A DNA stretch of 64,000 nucleotides from SZUA-254 sp964596065 (GCA_964596065.1 CAZQSM010000003.1:1-64000), one strand, 5' to 3'. Counted from the first letter of the stretch, positions 51,369 to 60,235 are shown. Notes: a model not told the origin generated them from the letters alone. Made by a program: numbers and translations.

Positions 51369-52649
51369 ATGAAAAACCGGCCCGGTTCACCCTCCGAACG
51401 GATCATCGCCCTCGCCTTCCTCGCCATCGCGTCGACCCTCCCGCTCCCGGCCGGGAGCGGAGGTTCCGTGTACTCCCGGTTCGGCGTCGGCGACCTCCGG
51501 TTCTCGTCATCGACCCGGTTGTTCGGGATGGGGGGAACGGGCGCGGCCTACCGGCCGGCCGGCTCCATCAACGAGATCAACCCGGCCTCCTGGTCGGACA
51601 TTTCCACCGTGCGCTTCTCCGCCACGGCCCTCTACGAGGGGTTCAGGACCGATGACGGCTCCACCTCCGCCTATCTCGCCGGAATGTTCCTCAACGGCCT
51701 GAGCCTCGCCATCCCGTTCGACAGCGGCCTCGGCCTCACGTTCGGGGCCGGCCTCGCGCCCTACAGCCGGATCAACTACCACGTCGTGGGGCCGGTCAGC
51801 CAGGCGGGTTTCGAGTACACGCTGGCTCGCATCGGGGAGGGCGGCATCTCCCGCGCCTTCGCCGGGATGTCGGTCTCGATCGTCCCGGGACTGAGCGCCG
51901 GCGCGCAGTTCAACTATTACTTCGGGTCGAGCCGTCACATCCTCAGGCAGTCGTTCGGCGGGACCGCGTACGTCGGAGCCGAACTCACGCGCACCGAAAA
52001 CATCCGGGGCGCGGGGTCCACCTTCGGCATCCTCTACGACCGCCTGGGCGCAGCCCTGGGCCTGGAGGGCGGATCGTCGGCAGCGCTCGGGTTCTCCGTC
52101 TCGACGGCGGCGTGGCCCTCGGTCAGCAGCGAACGGATCTACAATTACACGGCAGCCTCCTCGGCGAACCCCCTCGACACCATCGACGGCGGCGAGCGTT
52201 CGTTCCGGATCCCCTTCTCGGTGACGGGGGGCGTCAGCTACCGCTCCGGCTCGCTCACCGCGGCCGCCGACGTCCGATACCAGGACTGGAGCGGGACGGC
52301 GTTCGAACAATCGGCGGCGACCAGGCTGAAGCGGAACCTGCGGTTCTCCGCCGGCGTCGAACTGTTCCGCGCGGCGGGGCCCAACGTCAACCCGGCGAGG
52401 ACGACGTCGTACCAGTTCGGCCTCTACCACGACGCCGGCTACCTCGAAATCGGGGGGGAACCGATCTCCGAAAACGGCCTCACGGCGGGCATCGCCTTCC
52501 CGATCCTCGCCGAAACACGCCTCTGCATCGCGGCGGGATTCGCGATGCGCGGATCCACCGACAACCTTTTGCAGGACGACAAAATTTTCCGTATATCGGC
52601 ATCGATGGACATCGCCGAACTCTGGTTCCAGCGCCCCCCCGAGGAGTGA
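51369..52649 (+). CDS. Outer-membrane beta-barrel protein, FadL/PorV-like fold
   Basis: A 426-aa protein with a signal peptide (about 10-32). It has a FadL-like N-terminus (SVYSRFGVGDLRFSSSTRLFGMGGTGAAYRPAGSINEINPASWSDIS), resembling the NPAGL region of PorV-type proteins, and repeated amphipathic strands ending in a Phe strand (ASMDIAELWFQRPPEE). It may be a porin-like partner of the lipoprotein encoded before it. No substrate can be inferred. Confidence 0.75.
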   Translation: MKNRPGSPSERIIALAFLAIASTLPLPAGSGGSVYSRFGVGDLRFSSSTRLFGMGGTGAAYRPAGSINEINPASWSDISTVRFSATALYEGFRTDDGSTSAYLAGMFLNGLSLAIPFDSGLGLTFGAGLAPYSRINYHVVGPVSQAGFEYTLARIGEGGISRAFAGMSVSIVPGLSAGAQFNYYFGSSRHILRQSFGGTAYVGAELTRTENIRGAGSTFGILYDRLGAALGLEGGSSAALGFSVSTAAWPSVSSERIYNYTAASSANPLDTIDGGERSFRIPFSVTGGVSYRSGSLTAAADVRYQDWSGTAFEQSAATRLKRNLRFSAGVELFRAAGPNVNPARTTSYQFGLYHDAGYLEIGGEPISENGLTAGIAFPILAETRLCIAAGFAMRGSTDNLLQDDKIFRISASMDIAELWFQRPPEE

Positions 52650-52651
52650 CC

Positions 52652-53101
52652 ATGGCCGCCCGCACGATCGCCGCCGGCTCGGACCACGCCGGGTTCGAAT
52701 ACAAGCAACGGATCGTCGGACTGCTCCGGTCGATGGGGATGGATGTCCTCGATTGCGGCCCCGCGTCCGCGGATTCCGTCGACTACCCCGACTTCGCGCA
52801 CACCGTCGCCTCCGCGGTCTCGTCCGGAAAGGCGGAGGCGGGCGTCCTCGTGTGCGGCACCGGGATCGGCATGTCGATCGTCGCGAACAAGCACCCAGGG
52901 ATACGCGCCGCGAACGTCGAATCGGTCGCGGCGGCCCGGCTCGCGCGCGAACACAACGACGCCAACGTCCTGGCCCTCGGCGCCCGGATCACCGGATGGG
53001 ACCTGGCGAAGGAGATCCTGATCGCCTTCCTCTCGACCGCTTTCGAGGGGGGGCGCCACCGGAAGCGGGTCGATAAAATCCACAACCTGACGAACCTCTG
53101 A
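52652..53101 (+). CDS. rpiB: Ribose-5-phosphate isomerase B
   Basis: A 149-aa RpiB/LacAB-family isomerase of the pentose phosphate pathway (ribose-5-P to ribulose-5-P). Seen: IAAGSDHAGFEYKQ, DYPDFAHTVA, the catalytic-Cys loop VLVCGTGIGMSIVANK, REHNDANVLALGARI. A GAGGAG ribosome site overlaps the stop of the preceding gene. It lies 2 nt before glyA. Confidence 0.96.
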   Translation: MAARTIAAGSDHAGFEYKQRIVGLLRSMGMDVLDCGPASADSVDYPDFAHTVASAVSSGKAEAGVLVCGTGIGMSIVANKHPGIRAANVESVAAARLAREHNDANVLALGARITGWDLAKEILIAFLSTAFEGGRHRKRVDKIHNLTNL

Positions 53102-53103
53102 CG

Positions 53104-54393
53104 ATGACACGCCTCGAACAGGCCGATCCCGAAGTCGCCGCGGTCATCCGCAGGGAGACCGGGCGGCAGAACACGACGCTCGAACTGATCGCCTCGGAAA
53201 ATTTCGTGAGCCCCGCCGTGATCGAAGCGATGGGTTCGGTCCTGACCAACAAGTACGCCGAGGGCTATCCGGGGAAGCGCTACTACGGCGGGTGCGAGTT
53301 CGTGGATCAGGCGGAAGATCTGGCGCGCGACCGGGCGAAGAAGCTGTTCGGCGCGGAATACGCGAACGTCCAGCCGCATTCCGGGTCCCAGGCGAACATG
53401 GCGGTCTATTTCACGTTCCTGAAACCGGGCGACACCGTGATGGGGATGGATCTCTCCCACGGCGGCCACCTCACCCACGGTTCGCCTGTGAATTTTTCCG
53501 GCCGGCTCTATAAGTTTGTTCCGTACGGCATCCGCAGGGAGACCGGGACCATCGATTACGACGAGGTGGAACGGGTGGCGCTCAAAGAGCGGCCGAAGAT
53601 GATCACGGTCGGCGCAAGCGCCTATTCGAGGAACATCGATTACGGAGCGTTCCGGCGGATCGCCGACAAGGCGGGAGCGTTCCTCTTCGCCGACATCGCC
53701 CATCCCGCCGGCCTCATCGCGATGAAGCTGCTCGACGATCCGCTCCCGCACTGCCACGTGGTGACCTCGACCACGCACAAGACGCTGAGGGGACCGAGGG
53801 GGGGGGTGATCCTGGTCGGGAGGGACTACGAAAACCCGTTCGGCCTGACGGCCCCCAAATCGGGACGCGTTAAGATGATTTCGGAACTGCTCGACTCGAT
53901 GGTGATCCCCGGGATCCAGGGAGGCCCGCTGATGCACGTCATCGCCGCGAAGGCGGTGGGGTTCCGCGAGAATCTCGACCCGTCGTTCGGCGCCTACGCC
54001 GGACGGGTCATCGCGAACGCGAGGAGGCTCGCGGCGGCCCTCGCGGCCCGCGGCTACGACGTCGTCTCCGGCGGCACCGACAACCACCTGATGCTGGTCG
54101 ACCTGAGGAACAAGGGGTTGACCGGGAAGGACGCCCAGGAAGCGCTCGACCTCGCGGGCATCACCGTGAACAAGAACGCCGTCCCCTTCGACGACAAGAG
54201 CCCCCTCATCACGAGCGGGATCCGCGTGGGTACGCCCGCGCTGACCACGCGCGGGATGGGCGAGGCGGAAATGGATCGGGTCGCGGGGCTGATCGACGCC
54301 GTCCTCACGGGAATCGGCGACCAGGCGACCTACAGGGCCGTCGCCCGCGAGGCGGCCGACCTCTGCGCCGGGTTCCCGCTCTACGCCGGGTAG
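53104..54393 (+). CDS. glyA: Serine hydroxymethyltransferase
   Basis: A 429-aa PLP enzyme interconverting serine and glycine with tetrahydrofolate. Seen: LIASENFVSPAV, NKYAEGYPGKRYYGG, the PLP-lysine motif VTSTTHKTLRGPRGG, and GGTDNHLMLVDLRNKGLTGK. Within the PLP-lysine region the coding strand has a run of nine G (near 53808-53816) encoding Arg-Gly-Gly; the frame is intact. Normal length. Confidence 0.97.
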   Translation: MTRLEQADPEVAAVIRRETGRQNTTLELIASENFVSPAVIEAMGSVLTNKYAEGYPGKRYYGGCEFVDQAEDLARDRAKKLFGAEYANVQPHSGSQANMAVYFTFLKPGDTVMGMDLSHGGHLTHGSPVNFSGRLYKFVPYGIRRETGTIDYDEVERVALKERPKMITVGASAYSRNIDYGAFRRIADKAGAFLFADIAHPAGLIAMKLLDDPLPHCHVVTSTTHKTLRGPRGGVILVGRDYENPFGLTAPKSGRVKMISELLDSMVIPGIQGGPLMHVIAAKAVGFRENLDPSFGAYAGRVIANARRLAAALAARGYDVVSGGTDNHLMLVDLRNKGLTGKDAQEALDLAGITVNKNAVPFDDKSPLITSGIRVGTPALTTRGMGEAEMDRVAGLIDAVLTGIGDQATYRAVAREAADLCAGFPLYAG

Positions 54394-54404
54394 GCCGGAC
54401 GCCG

Positions 54405-55208
54405 ATGAAGCGATCCCGCCACACCGGACCCGCGGACGGACCCGAGGAATTCACGACCGACGAGCAGGAGATGTCGTTCCTCGACCACCTCGAGGAACTC
54501 CGGTGGCATATCATCCGGGCCGTCGCGGGGGTCCTCGCCGCCGTGGCGGTCTGCGGCTATTACGCCGACTGGATCATCAACGAAGTCATCCTCCGGCCGA
54601 GCACGCTCACCACTCCCCCCCTCGAGCTCATCAACACGATCCCCTACGGGCAGATCACGTTCTACATGATGACCGTCGTCGTGTCGGGCCTGGTGATCAG
54701 CGTCCCCTGGATCCTCTACCAGATCTGGAAATTCATCCAGCCCGGCCTCCTGCCGAAGGAGCGCAAGTACATCGCCCGGATCGTGACGTTTTCATCGCTC
54801 TGCTTCTTCGCCGGCGTCGCCTTCTCCTACTTCCTGATGCTCCCCTACATGCTGCAGTTTTTCACGGAATTCGGGACGAAAGACATCAGGAACATGATCG
54901 CGGTGAGCGAATACATGAGCTTCGTCATCCAGCTCGTGCTGATCTCGGGCCTCCTCTTCGAGCTCCCGATGGTGTCGTTTTTCCTGGCCCGGTTCGGCAT
55001 CATGACCCCGGCCTTCATGCGTCACTACCGCCGCCACGCCTACGTGGTCATCCTGATCGTGGCGGCGATCGTCACCCCGACGACGGATCCCGTCACGATG
55101 TCGGTCTTCTCGATCCCGATCGTCGTGCTCTATGAAGTGAGCATCGGCATCGCCGGGATCGCGAAGCGGAAGCGGGACGCCGCCAACCCCTCGATCATGG
55201 ACACCTGA
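54405..55208 (+). CDS. tatC: Sec-independent translocase TatC
   Basis: A 267-aa six-helix inner-membrane protein of twin-arginine export. The N-terminal signature EMSFLDHLEELRWHIIRAVAGVLAA is diagnostic, followed by FITEF-type FFTEFG, FVIQLVLISGLLFELPMVSFFLARFGIM, and IVAAIVTPTTDPVTMSVFSIPIVVLYEVSI. No tatA or tatB is adjacent. The stop overlaps the next gene's start (TGATG). Confidence 0.95.
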   Translation: MKRSRHTGPADGPEEFTTDEQEMSFLDHLEELRWHIIRAVAGVLAAVAVCGYYADWIINEVILRPSTLTTPPLELINTIPYGQITFYMMTVVVSGLVISVPWILYQIWKFIQPGLLPKERKYIARIVTFSSLCFFAGVAFSYFLMLPYMLQFFTEFGTKDIRNMIAVSEYMSFVIQLVLISGLLFELPMVSFFLARFGIMTPAFMRHYRRHAYVVILIVAAIVTPTTDPVTMSVFSIPIVVLYEVSIGIAGIAKRKRDAANPSIMDT

Positions 55209-56179
55209 TGAAACTCAAGGAACTCACCGCGCCCGTCGACCGCGAACTCGACGTCTTCGACGACCGGCTCCGCGACGCGATGAAATCGAAGGTCGCCTTC
55301 GTCGACCTGATCGTGCGGTACGTCGTGCGGCAGAAGGGGAAGCGGATCAGGCCCGCCCTCGTCCTCCTGTCGGCCCGCGCCTGCGGGGAGATCAACGAAA
55401 GCACCTACCGCGGGGCCTCCCTCGTCGAGATCCTCCACACGGCCACGCTCATCCACGACGACGTGGTGGACGACGCCGACACCCGGAGGGGCATCGCGTC
55501 GATCAACGCGGTCTGGAAGAACAAGATCGCGGTGCTGATGGGGGATTACATGCTCGCCAAGGGGCTCCTCCTGTCGCTCGACAACGACGATTTTCAGTTC
55601 CTGAAGATCATCTCGGACGCCGTCCGGAGGATGAGCGAGGCGGAAATCCTCCAGATCGCCAAGAGCAGGGACCTCGACCTCGACGAACCGACCTACCTGA
55701 AGATCATCTCGGACAAGACCGCGTCCCTCCTCTCGACCTGCTGCCGGATCGGGGCGGCCAGCGCCTCGACCGATCCGGCGCTCGGTGAAGCGATGAGGGT
55801 GTTCGGCGAAAACGTCGGGATGGTCTTCCAGATCCGCGACGACCTGCTCGATTATACGGGACGGAAGAGCATCACCGGGAAACCCACCGGCGGCGACCTC
55901 AAGGAGAAGAAGCTGACGCTACCCCTGATCCACGCCCTCTCGCGGGCTCCGAAGTCGGATTCCCGGAAGATCATTTCCCTCATCAGGAACGGCGCTTCGG
56001 GCAAGGAGATCCAGCGCATCGTCGAATTCGCCGAGGGGCACGGCGGCATCGAATATTCCCTGGCGAAAGCGGCGGAGTATTCGTCCGTCGCGGTCGGGGC
56101 GCTTGAAGCGCTTCCGCCCTCGGAATCGAAAAACGCGCTCGAAAACTTCGTCGGTTATATGATGGAAAGGACGAAGTAG
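55208..56179 (+). CDS. Polyprenyl diphosphate synthase
   Basis: A 323-aa trans-isoprenyl diphosphate synthase. It has the GKRIRPALVLLSARA motif, a first Asp-rich motif LIHDDVVDDADTRRG and a second QIRDDLLDYTG. It condenses isopentenyl diphosphate units, probably for a quinone side chain (octaprenyl/solanesyl class). Product length cannot be read securely from sequence. It ends the plus-strand run, before a strong hairpin. Confidence 0.92.
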   Translation: MKLKELTAPVDRELDVFDDRLRDAMKSKVAFVDLIVRYVVRQKGKRIRPALVLLSARACGEINESTYRGASLVEILHTATLIHDDVVDDADTRRGIASINAVWKNKIAVLMGDYMLAKGLLLSLDNDDFQFLKIISDAVRRMSEAEILQIAKSRDLDLDEPTYLKIISDKTASLLSTCCRIGAASASTDPALGEAMRVFGENVGMVFQIRDDLLDYTGRKSITGKPTGGDLKEKKLTLPLIHALSRAPKSDSRKIISLIRNGASGKEIQRIVEFAEGHGGIEYSLAKAAEYSSVAVGALEALPPSESKNALENFVGYMMERTK

Positions 56180-56222
56180 GAAATATCGTCAGAAAAGCTC
56201 GCGCTGGTAACGCCATCGATCC

Positions 56223-56254
56223 GACGCCCTCTCCCCTGCCGGGGAGAGGGCGTC
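56223..56254. repeat. 14-bp perfect hairpin (REP-like) between convergent genes
   Basis: GACGCCCTCTCCCC (56223-56236), loop TGCC, GGGGAGAGGGCGTC (56241-56254). It lies between the polyprenyl synthase and uspA stops and could end transcription from both sides, although neither side has a T-run. The CCCTCTCCC...GGGAGAGGG core resembles dispersed REP-type palindromes of many GC-rich genomes; no second copy was seen in this window. Confidence 0.75.
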
Positions 56255-56267
56255 GTCGTTCAGGCCG

Positions 56268-56741
56268 CTACCGCACGACGAGGACGGGGCAGGGAGCCTT
56301 GCGCACGACCTTTTCCGTCGTGCTCCCAAAGAGGATATGCTCCACGCCGGTGTGGCCGTGGGTGGCGATGATGATGAGATCGACGTCGAAATCGCGCGCC
56401 GCGCGGATGATCTCCACGAACGGACGACCCGCCGACACGTTGTACTTCACGGCGAGCTTCCCTCCGACGTATTTTTCGGAGAGACGGACCAGCTCGGCCC
56501 TGCCCCGCTCGGAGAGGTCGCGCTCGATCCGGGGAATCCCCACCTGGCCGTAGCCGAGGTCGGCGGGGTATCCCACCGATTCCACCACGAAGACCAGGAG
56601 CAGCTCGGCGTCAAAGATGGATCCGAGTTCGACCGCGTAACGGAGGGCATCCTTGGAATGCTCCGAAAAATCGATCGGCACGAGGATCCGGCGGAACCGT
56701 CCCTTCAGCTTCCCGGACGGCGGTTGTATCTTCTTTTTCAT
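56268..56741 (-). CDS. Universal stress protein UspA family
   Basis: A 157-aa UspA-fold protein: RRILVPIDFSEHSKDALRYAVELG at the start, and an ATP-binding type end IIATHGHTGVEHILFGSTTEKVVRKAPCPVLVV (G-2x-G-9x-G[ST]). The chosen ATG has a perfect GAGGAG site 6 nt upstream. Just before that site a CCCAC/GTGGG hairpin (56758-56770) could affect translation. It follows ilvE on the same strand. Confidence 0.93.
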   Translation of the reverse strand: MKKKIQPPSGKLKGRFRRILVPIDFSEHSKDALRYAVELGSIFDAELLLVFVVESVGYPADLGYGQVGIPRIERDLSERGRAELVRLSEKYVGGKLAVKYNVSAGRPFVEIIRAARDFDVDLIIIATHGHTGVEHILFGSTTEKVVRKAPCPVLVVR

Positions 56742-56778
56742 CGGCGCAGCTCCTCTCCCCACGGCGTGGGATCGGCGT

Positions 56779-57705
56779 TCAGTCGGGGTATACTTTCGTA
56801 AGCCAGTTTTTCGTGTCGTTGCCGTTGTGCACGACGTCGAAGAATCGCTTCTGGACATCCTTCGTGACGGGTCCGGGCAGGCCGTCGCCGATGGGGAACC
56901 GGTCGACGCTCCGGATGGGCGTGATCTCCGCGGCGGTCCCGGTGAAGAACAATTCGTCGGCGATGGTGAGCAACTCGCGCGACACCGGCCCCTCGATGAT
57001 CCGATGCCCGGCTTCGCGGAGCAGCGCCATCGCGGTCGAACGGGTGATGCCGGGCAGGACGCTCGACGTGAAGGGCGGCGTATACACGTCCTTGTTCTTG
57101 ACCATGAAAATGTTCTCGCCGCTTCCCTCGCTCACGTAGCCGAAGACGTCGAGGGCGATCCCCTCGGTGAACCCCGCCTTGACCGCCTCCATCTTGATGA
57201 GCTGGGAGTTGAGGTAATTGCCGCCCGCCTTCGCGATGGTCGGGAGGGTGTTGGGGGCCGGCCTCGTCCAGGAGGAGACGCAGCAGTCGATCCCCTTGGT
57301 GAGCGCGTCGGCGCCGAGGTAGGTGCCCCACTCCCAGACGGCGATCGACACGTCGACCGGGTTGTTCAACGGGTTGACCCCGACGTCCCCGAAGCCGCGG
57401 TAGACGATCGGGCGGATGTAGCACGACTTCATCTTGTTGACGCGGATCGTCTCCAGGATCGCGTCGGTCAGCTGATCGCGCTTGTACGGAATTTCGGCGT
57501 GGTAGATCTTCGCGGAATCGTACAGCCGTTCAAGGTGCTTCTCGAGCCGGAAGACCGCCGGCCCCTTCTTCGTATCGTAACACCGGATCCCCTCGAACCA
57601 GCTGGACCCGTAATGGACCACGTGTGAGAGGATGTGAATATTCGCGTCATTCCAATTGACGAACTTGCCGTTCATCCAGATTTTTTCGACGGGCTTGACA
57701 GGCAT
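56779..57705 (-). CDS. ilvE: Branched-chain amino acid aminotransferase
   Basis: A 308-aa class IV PLP aminotransferase. Seen: VVHYGSSWFEGIRCYDT, YIRPIVYRGFGDVGVNP, the PLP lysine in IAKAGGNYLNSQLIKMEA, and ELFFTGTAAEITPIRSVD. It performs the last step of valine, leucine and isoleucine synthesis. AAGGAG lies 8 nt before the ATG. Class IV enzymes include D-amino acid aminotransferases, but the length and SWFEGIR motif favour IlvE. Confidence 0.94.
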   Translation of the reverse strand: MPVKPVEKIWMNGKFVNWNDANIHILSHVVHYGSSWFEGIRCYDTKKGPAVFRLEKHLERLYDSAKIYHAEIPYKRDQLTDAILETIRVNKMKSCYIRPIVYRGFGDVGVNPLNNPVDVSIAVWEWGTYLGADALTKGIDCCVSSWTRPAPNTLPTIAKAGGNYLNSQLIKMEAVKAGFTEGIALDVFGYVSEGSGENIFMVKNKDVYTPPFTSSVLPGITRSTAMALLREAGHRIIEGPVSRELLTIADELFFTGTAAEITPIRSVDRFPIGDGLPGPVTKDVQKRFFDVVHNGNDTKNWLTKVYPD

Positions 57706-57723
57706 GGTGAGGCTCCTTCGCGG

Positions 57724-58842
57724 TTAGAGTGGTTTTTCGTAGACCCGGTAGATCTTGGTGCGGGTGCCGTTCATGAACGCGGCCGCCCGGTTCATCATGA
57801 CGTTGTCTTCGAGGATCCAGCCGGCTTCGCCGATGGGATAGCCCATCGCGTTCGCGCGCCGCCCGGTTTCGTACATCAAGAGGCTCCCCGCCCCGCTGCG
57901 AAGGCGGTCGGGAAGCACCCCGAGCACCAATATACGAACCCTCCTGATTTTTTTCCTCAAAAAAATGAGGCAGAAGAGCCCGGTCAGGAGCCGGCCGCTC
58001 CTGTTGAAGCGAAGGGCCTGGTTGTAATCGGGCAGCGTGAGCGCGAATCCGACCGGTTTTCCCCCCGATTCGGCGAAGAGCACCAGCTCCGGCCGGAGGA
58101 TCGGCTTCAGGTCCGCTGCGAGGGCGTTAAATTCCTCGCGCGTGAGCGGCACGGCGCCCCAGTTATGCTGCCAGGCGGCGGCGTAGAGCTCCCGGATGCG
58201 TTCGATCTCCGCGTCGAAATCCGCCATGTTCAGCGGCCTGATGGTCATCGCCTCACGCTCCATCAGCTTCGCGGTCACCCTCGCGAGTTTTTCGCTCACG
58301 AACGTCTCTTCGTGGAGTTCGTACGAGTAGAGGTCCTTCACCTTCGCGTACCCGGCGCCCTCGATCAGGCCTCCGTAGTAGGGCGGGTTGTACGGCATCA
58401 TCACCGACGCGGTGTCCCCGAACCCTTCGACGAGGAGGCCGAATTCGTCGTTGACCGAAGGGTTGGCCGGCCCCCTGATCGCGGTCACCTTTTTCTCGCG
58501 GAGCCACGCTTCGGCGGCGGCGAAGAGCGCGCGCGCGACCTCCGGATCATCGGCGCATTCGAAGAACCCGAAGAAGCCGATGTTCTCGGAGTGCTCCCGG
58601 TTGTGGTTGGCGTTGAGGATGGCCGCGATTCTCCCCACCGCCCTGCCGTTCCGTTCGGCGATGAAGAATTCCGCCTCGGAATGGAGGAAGAACGGGTTCT
58701 TCCCCCGGTCCAGCAGTTTCCGCCGTTCCGCGAGCAGCGGCGGCACCCATTGTTCCTGGTGGGCGTTCATCGTCCACTGGAGCCTGATGAATCGGTTGCG
58801 GTCGCCCCGCGTGCGGATCGGGCGGACTGTCAGAGGTGACAT
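57724..58842 (-). CDS. GNAT-like acyltransferase, putative bacterial ceramide synthase
   Basis: A 372-aa protein with a GNAT-type acyl-CoA N-acyltransferase fold: AEFFIAERNGRAVGRIAAILNANHN (strands 3-4), GFFGFFECADDPEVARALFAAAEAWLREKKV, PANPSVNDEFGLLVEGF and MMPYNPPYYGGLIEGAGY. The second half has another GNAT-like unit (KPVGFALTLPDYNQAL, GAGSLLMYETGRRANAMGY). It lies 65 nt downstream of a serine-palmitoyltransferase-like gene. Caulobacter ceramide synthesis uses an N-acyltransferase of this general kind (bCerS), so I infer that role; a plain N-acetyltransferase remains possible. Confidence 0.6.
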   Translation of the reverse strand: MSPLTVRPIRTRGDRNRFIRLQWTMNAHQEQWVPPLLAERRKLLDRGKNPFFLHSEAEFFIAERNGRAVGRIAAILNANHNREHSENIGFFGFFECADDPEVARALFAAAEAWLREKKVTAIRGPANPSVNDEFGLLVEGFGDTASVMMPYNPPYYGGLIEGAGYAKVKDLYSYELHEETFVSEKLARVTAKLMEREAMTIRPLNMADFDAEIERIRELYAAAWQHNWGAVPLTREEFNALAADLKPILRPELVLFAESGGKPVGFALTLPDYNQALRFNRSGRLLTGLFCLIFLRKKIRRVRILVLGVLPDRLRSGAGSLLMYETGRRANAMGYPIGEAGWILEDNVMMNRAAAFMNGTRTKIYRVYEKPL

Positions 58843-58877
58843 GGGGTCAGAGAATGTGGAATGGCAGGGTGATCAAT

Positions 58878-58896
58878 CCGGGCCCCGCCGGCCCGG
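58878..58896 (-). other. Short GC-rich hairpin between the putative spt and bcerS genes
   Basis: CCGGGCC, loop CCGCC, GGCCCGG. It lies 12 nt past the stop of the upstream gene on the minus strand. No T-run follows, so it may reduce rather than end read-through, or protect a 3' end. Confidence 0.4.
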
Positions 58897-58907
58897 CTGA
58901 ACAAGGG

Positions 58908-60158
58908 TCAGGATATGATGCCGAGCTTCCTGCCCGCGGTGCCGAACACCTCCAGGATGGTGTCGAGGTGCGACTGCTCGTGCGCCGACATGAAGCTGGT
59001 CCGCATCATCTGCATCCCCGGGGGCACGCCAGGGCTGATGAACGCGTTCACGAACACGCCCGCGTCGAACAGCTCCCTCCAGAACGTGAAGGTCAGCAGG
59101 TCGTCGCCGATGATGACGGGGACCACCGCCGACTGGCCGTCGATGATCCTGAAGCCGAGCTTCCGGAACCCCTTTCGCATCGTGTCGGCGTTGGAGAGCA
59201 GCTTCGTGATCCGTTCCGGTTCGGCCTCCAGGATGTCGAGCGCCGCGATCGCGGCGGCGACCGACGCCGGCGTGGGGCTCGCGCTGAAGATCAGGGCCGG
59301 GGAATTGTGCTTCAGGTAGTTGATGACCCGTTCCTCACCAACGACGAACCCGCCGAGCGAGGCGAACGTCTTGCTGAAGGTGCCCATCGTCATGTCCACC
59401 TGGTCGACGAGGCCGAAATGGCTTGCCGTCCCGCGGCCGCCGGCGCCGATGACCCCGACGGAGTGCGCGTCGTCGACGAGGACCCTCGCGTTGTGGGCTT
59501 TCGCGATCGCCGTGAGCTTCGGCAGGTCGACGATCGTGCCCGACGTGCTGAACACGCCGTCGGTGGCGATCAGTTTTCCCGCCCCCGCGGGCAGGCGGGA
59601 GATCACCCGCTCCAGGTCCGCCATGTCGTTATGCTTGTAGCGGACGAAATCCGCGAACATCCCCTTCGCCATCATGTACCCCGCGACGATGCAGGCGTGG
59701 TTGTCCTTGTCGGTGACGAGGTACTCGCCCCGCTGGACGAGCGTGGGGATGATTCCCTGGGCGGTCTGGTACCCCGTTGAAAAGAGGAGGCACGATTCCT
59801 TGCCCATGAATTTCGCGAGGCGGGCCTCGAGCTCGTTATGCAGGTCGAGCGTTCCGGTCAGGTAGCGCGACCCCGAACAGCCGGTGCCGTATTTTTCGAC
59901 CGCCCTGATCGCGGCCTCCTTGACTTTCGGGTGCGCGGTGAGGCCGAGATAATTGTTGGACCCCGCCATCACCACCCTCCGGCCCTCGATCCGGACGACC
60001 GGCCCTTCGTTCTCCTCGATTGCGCGGAAATAGGGATAGAACCCGGCGGCCTTTACCTCGTCGGCGCGGGTGAAATCGAGGCATTTCCGGAAGAGGTCCA
60101 CCGGAGCCTTCGGGGCCTGAGCGGATGCGTCCGTCTGCGTTTCAGGAGTGGCGCTCAT
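58908..60158 (-). CDS. Alpha-oxoamine synthase, putative serine palmitoyltransferase
   Basis: A 416-aa fold-type I PLP enzyme: SNNYLGLTAHPKVKEAA, GTGCSGSRYLTGTLDLHNELE, DDAHSVGVIG and PLP lysine GTFSKTFASLGGF. The family includes BioF, Kbl, HemA and Spt. Spt is favoured by the roughly 400-aa length with an N-terminal extension (FTRADEVKAAGFYPYFRAIEENEGPVV), which is typical of bacterial Spt, and by the GNAT-like and NAD-epimerase neighbours. It would condense serine with an acyl thioester to 3-ketosphinganine, the first step of sphingolipid synthesis. The promoter is at 60207-60235. Confidence 0.75.
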   Translation of the reverse strand: MSATPETQTDASAQAPKAPVDLFRKCLDFTRADEVKAAGFYPYFRAIEENEGPVVRIEGRRVVMAGSNNYLGLTAHPKVKEAAIRAVEKYGTGCSGSRYLTGTLDLHNELEARLAKFMGKESCLLFSTGYQTAQGIIPTLVQRGEYLVTDKDNHACIVAGYMMAKGMFADFVRYKHNDMADLERVISRLPAGAGKLIATDGVFSTSGTIVDLPKLTAIAKAHNARVLVDDAHSVGVIGAGGRGTASHFGLVDQVDMTMGTFSKTFASLGGFVVGEERVINYLKHNSPALIFSASPTPASVAAAIAALDILEAEPERITKLLSNADTMRKGFRKLGFRIIDGQSAVVPVIIGDDLLTFTFWRELFDAGVFVNAFISPGVPPGMQMMRTSFMSAHEQSHLDTILEVFGTAGRKLGIIS

Positions 60159-60186
60159 GGCGTGGGGCGGTTGTCCGGGAGGATGT

Positions 60187-60214
60187 TTGACGTAGATATT
60201 TTTTTTAATATACT
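60187..60214 (+). promoter_or_regulatory. Promoter for the CerR-like gene, sharing its -10 with the divergent promoter
   Basis: TTGACG (60187-60192), 16-bp spacer with an eight-T run, TATACT (60209-60214). It overlaps the opposite-strand -10 at 60207-60212. The leader to the ATG at 60288 includes a CCCCGG/CCGGGG hairpin (60243-60257). Confidence 0.65.
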
Positions 60215-60235
60215 GCGTGGTCCCGTGAAAGTCAA
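60207..60235 (-). promoter_or_regulatory. Promoter for the putative spt gene
   Basis: Minus strand: TTGACT (60235-60230), 17-bp spacer, TATATT (60212-60207), about 42 nt before the ATG at 60158. One AT-rich octamer (AATATACT) serves as -10 for both directions. Confidence 0.7.
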
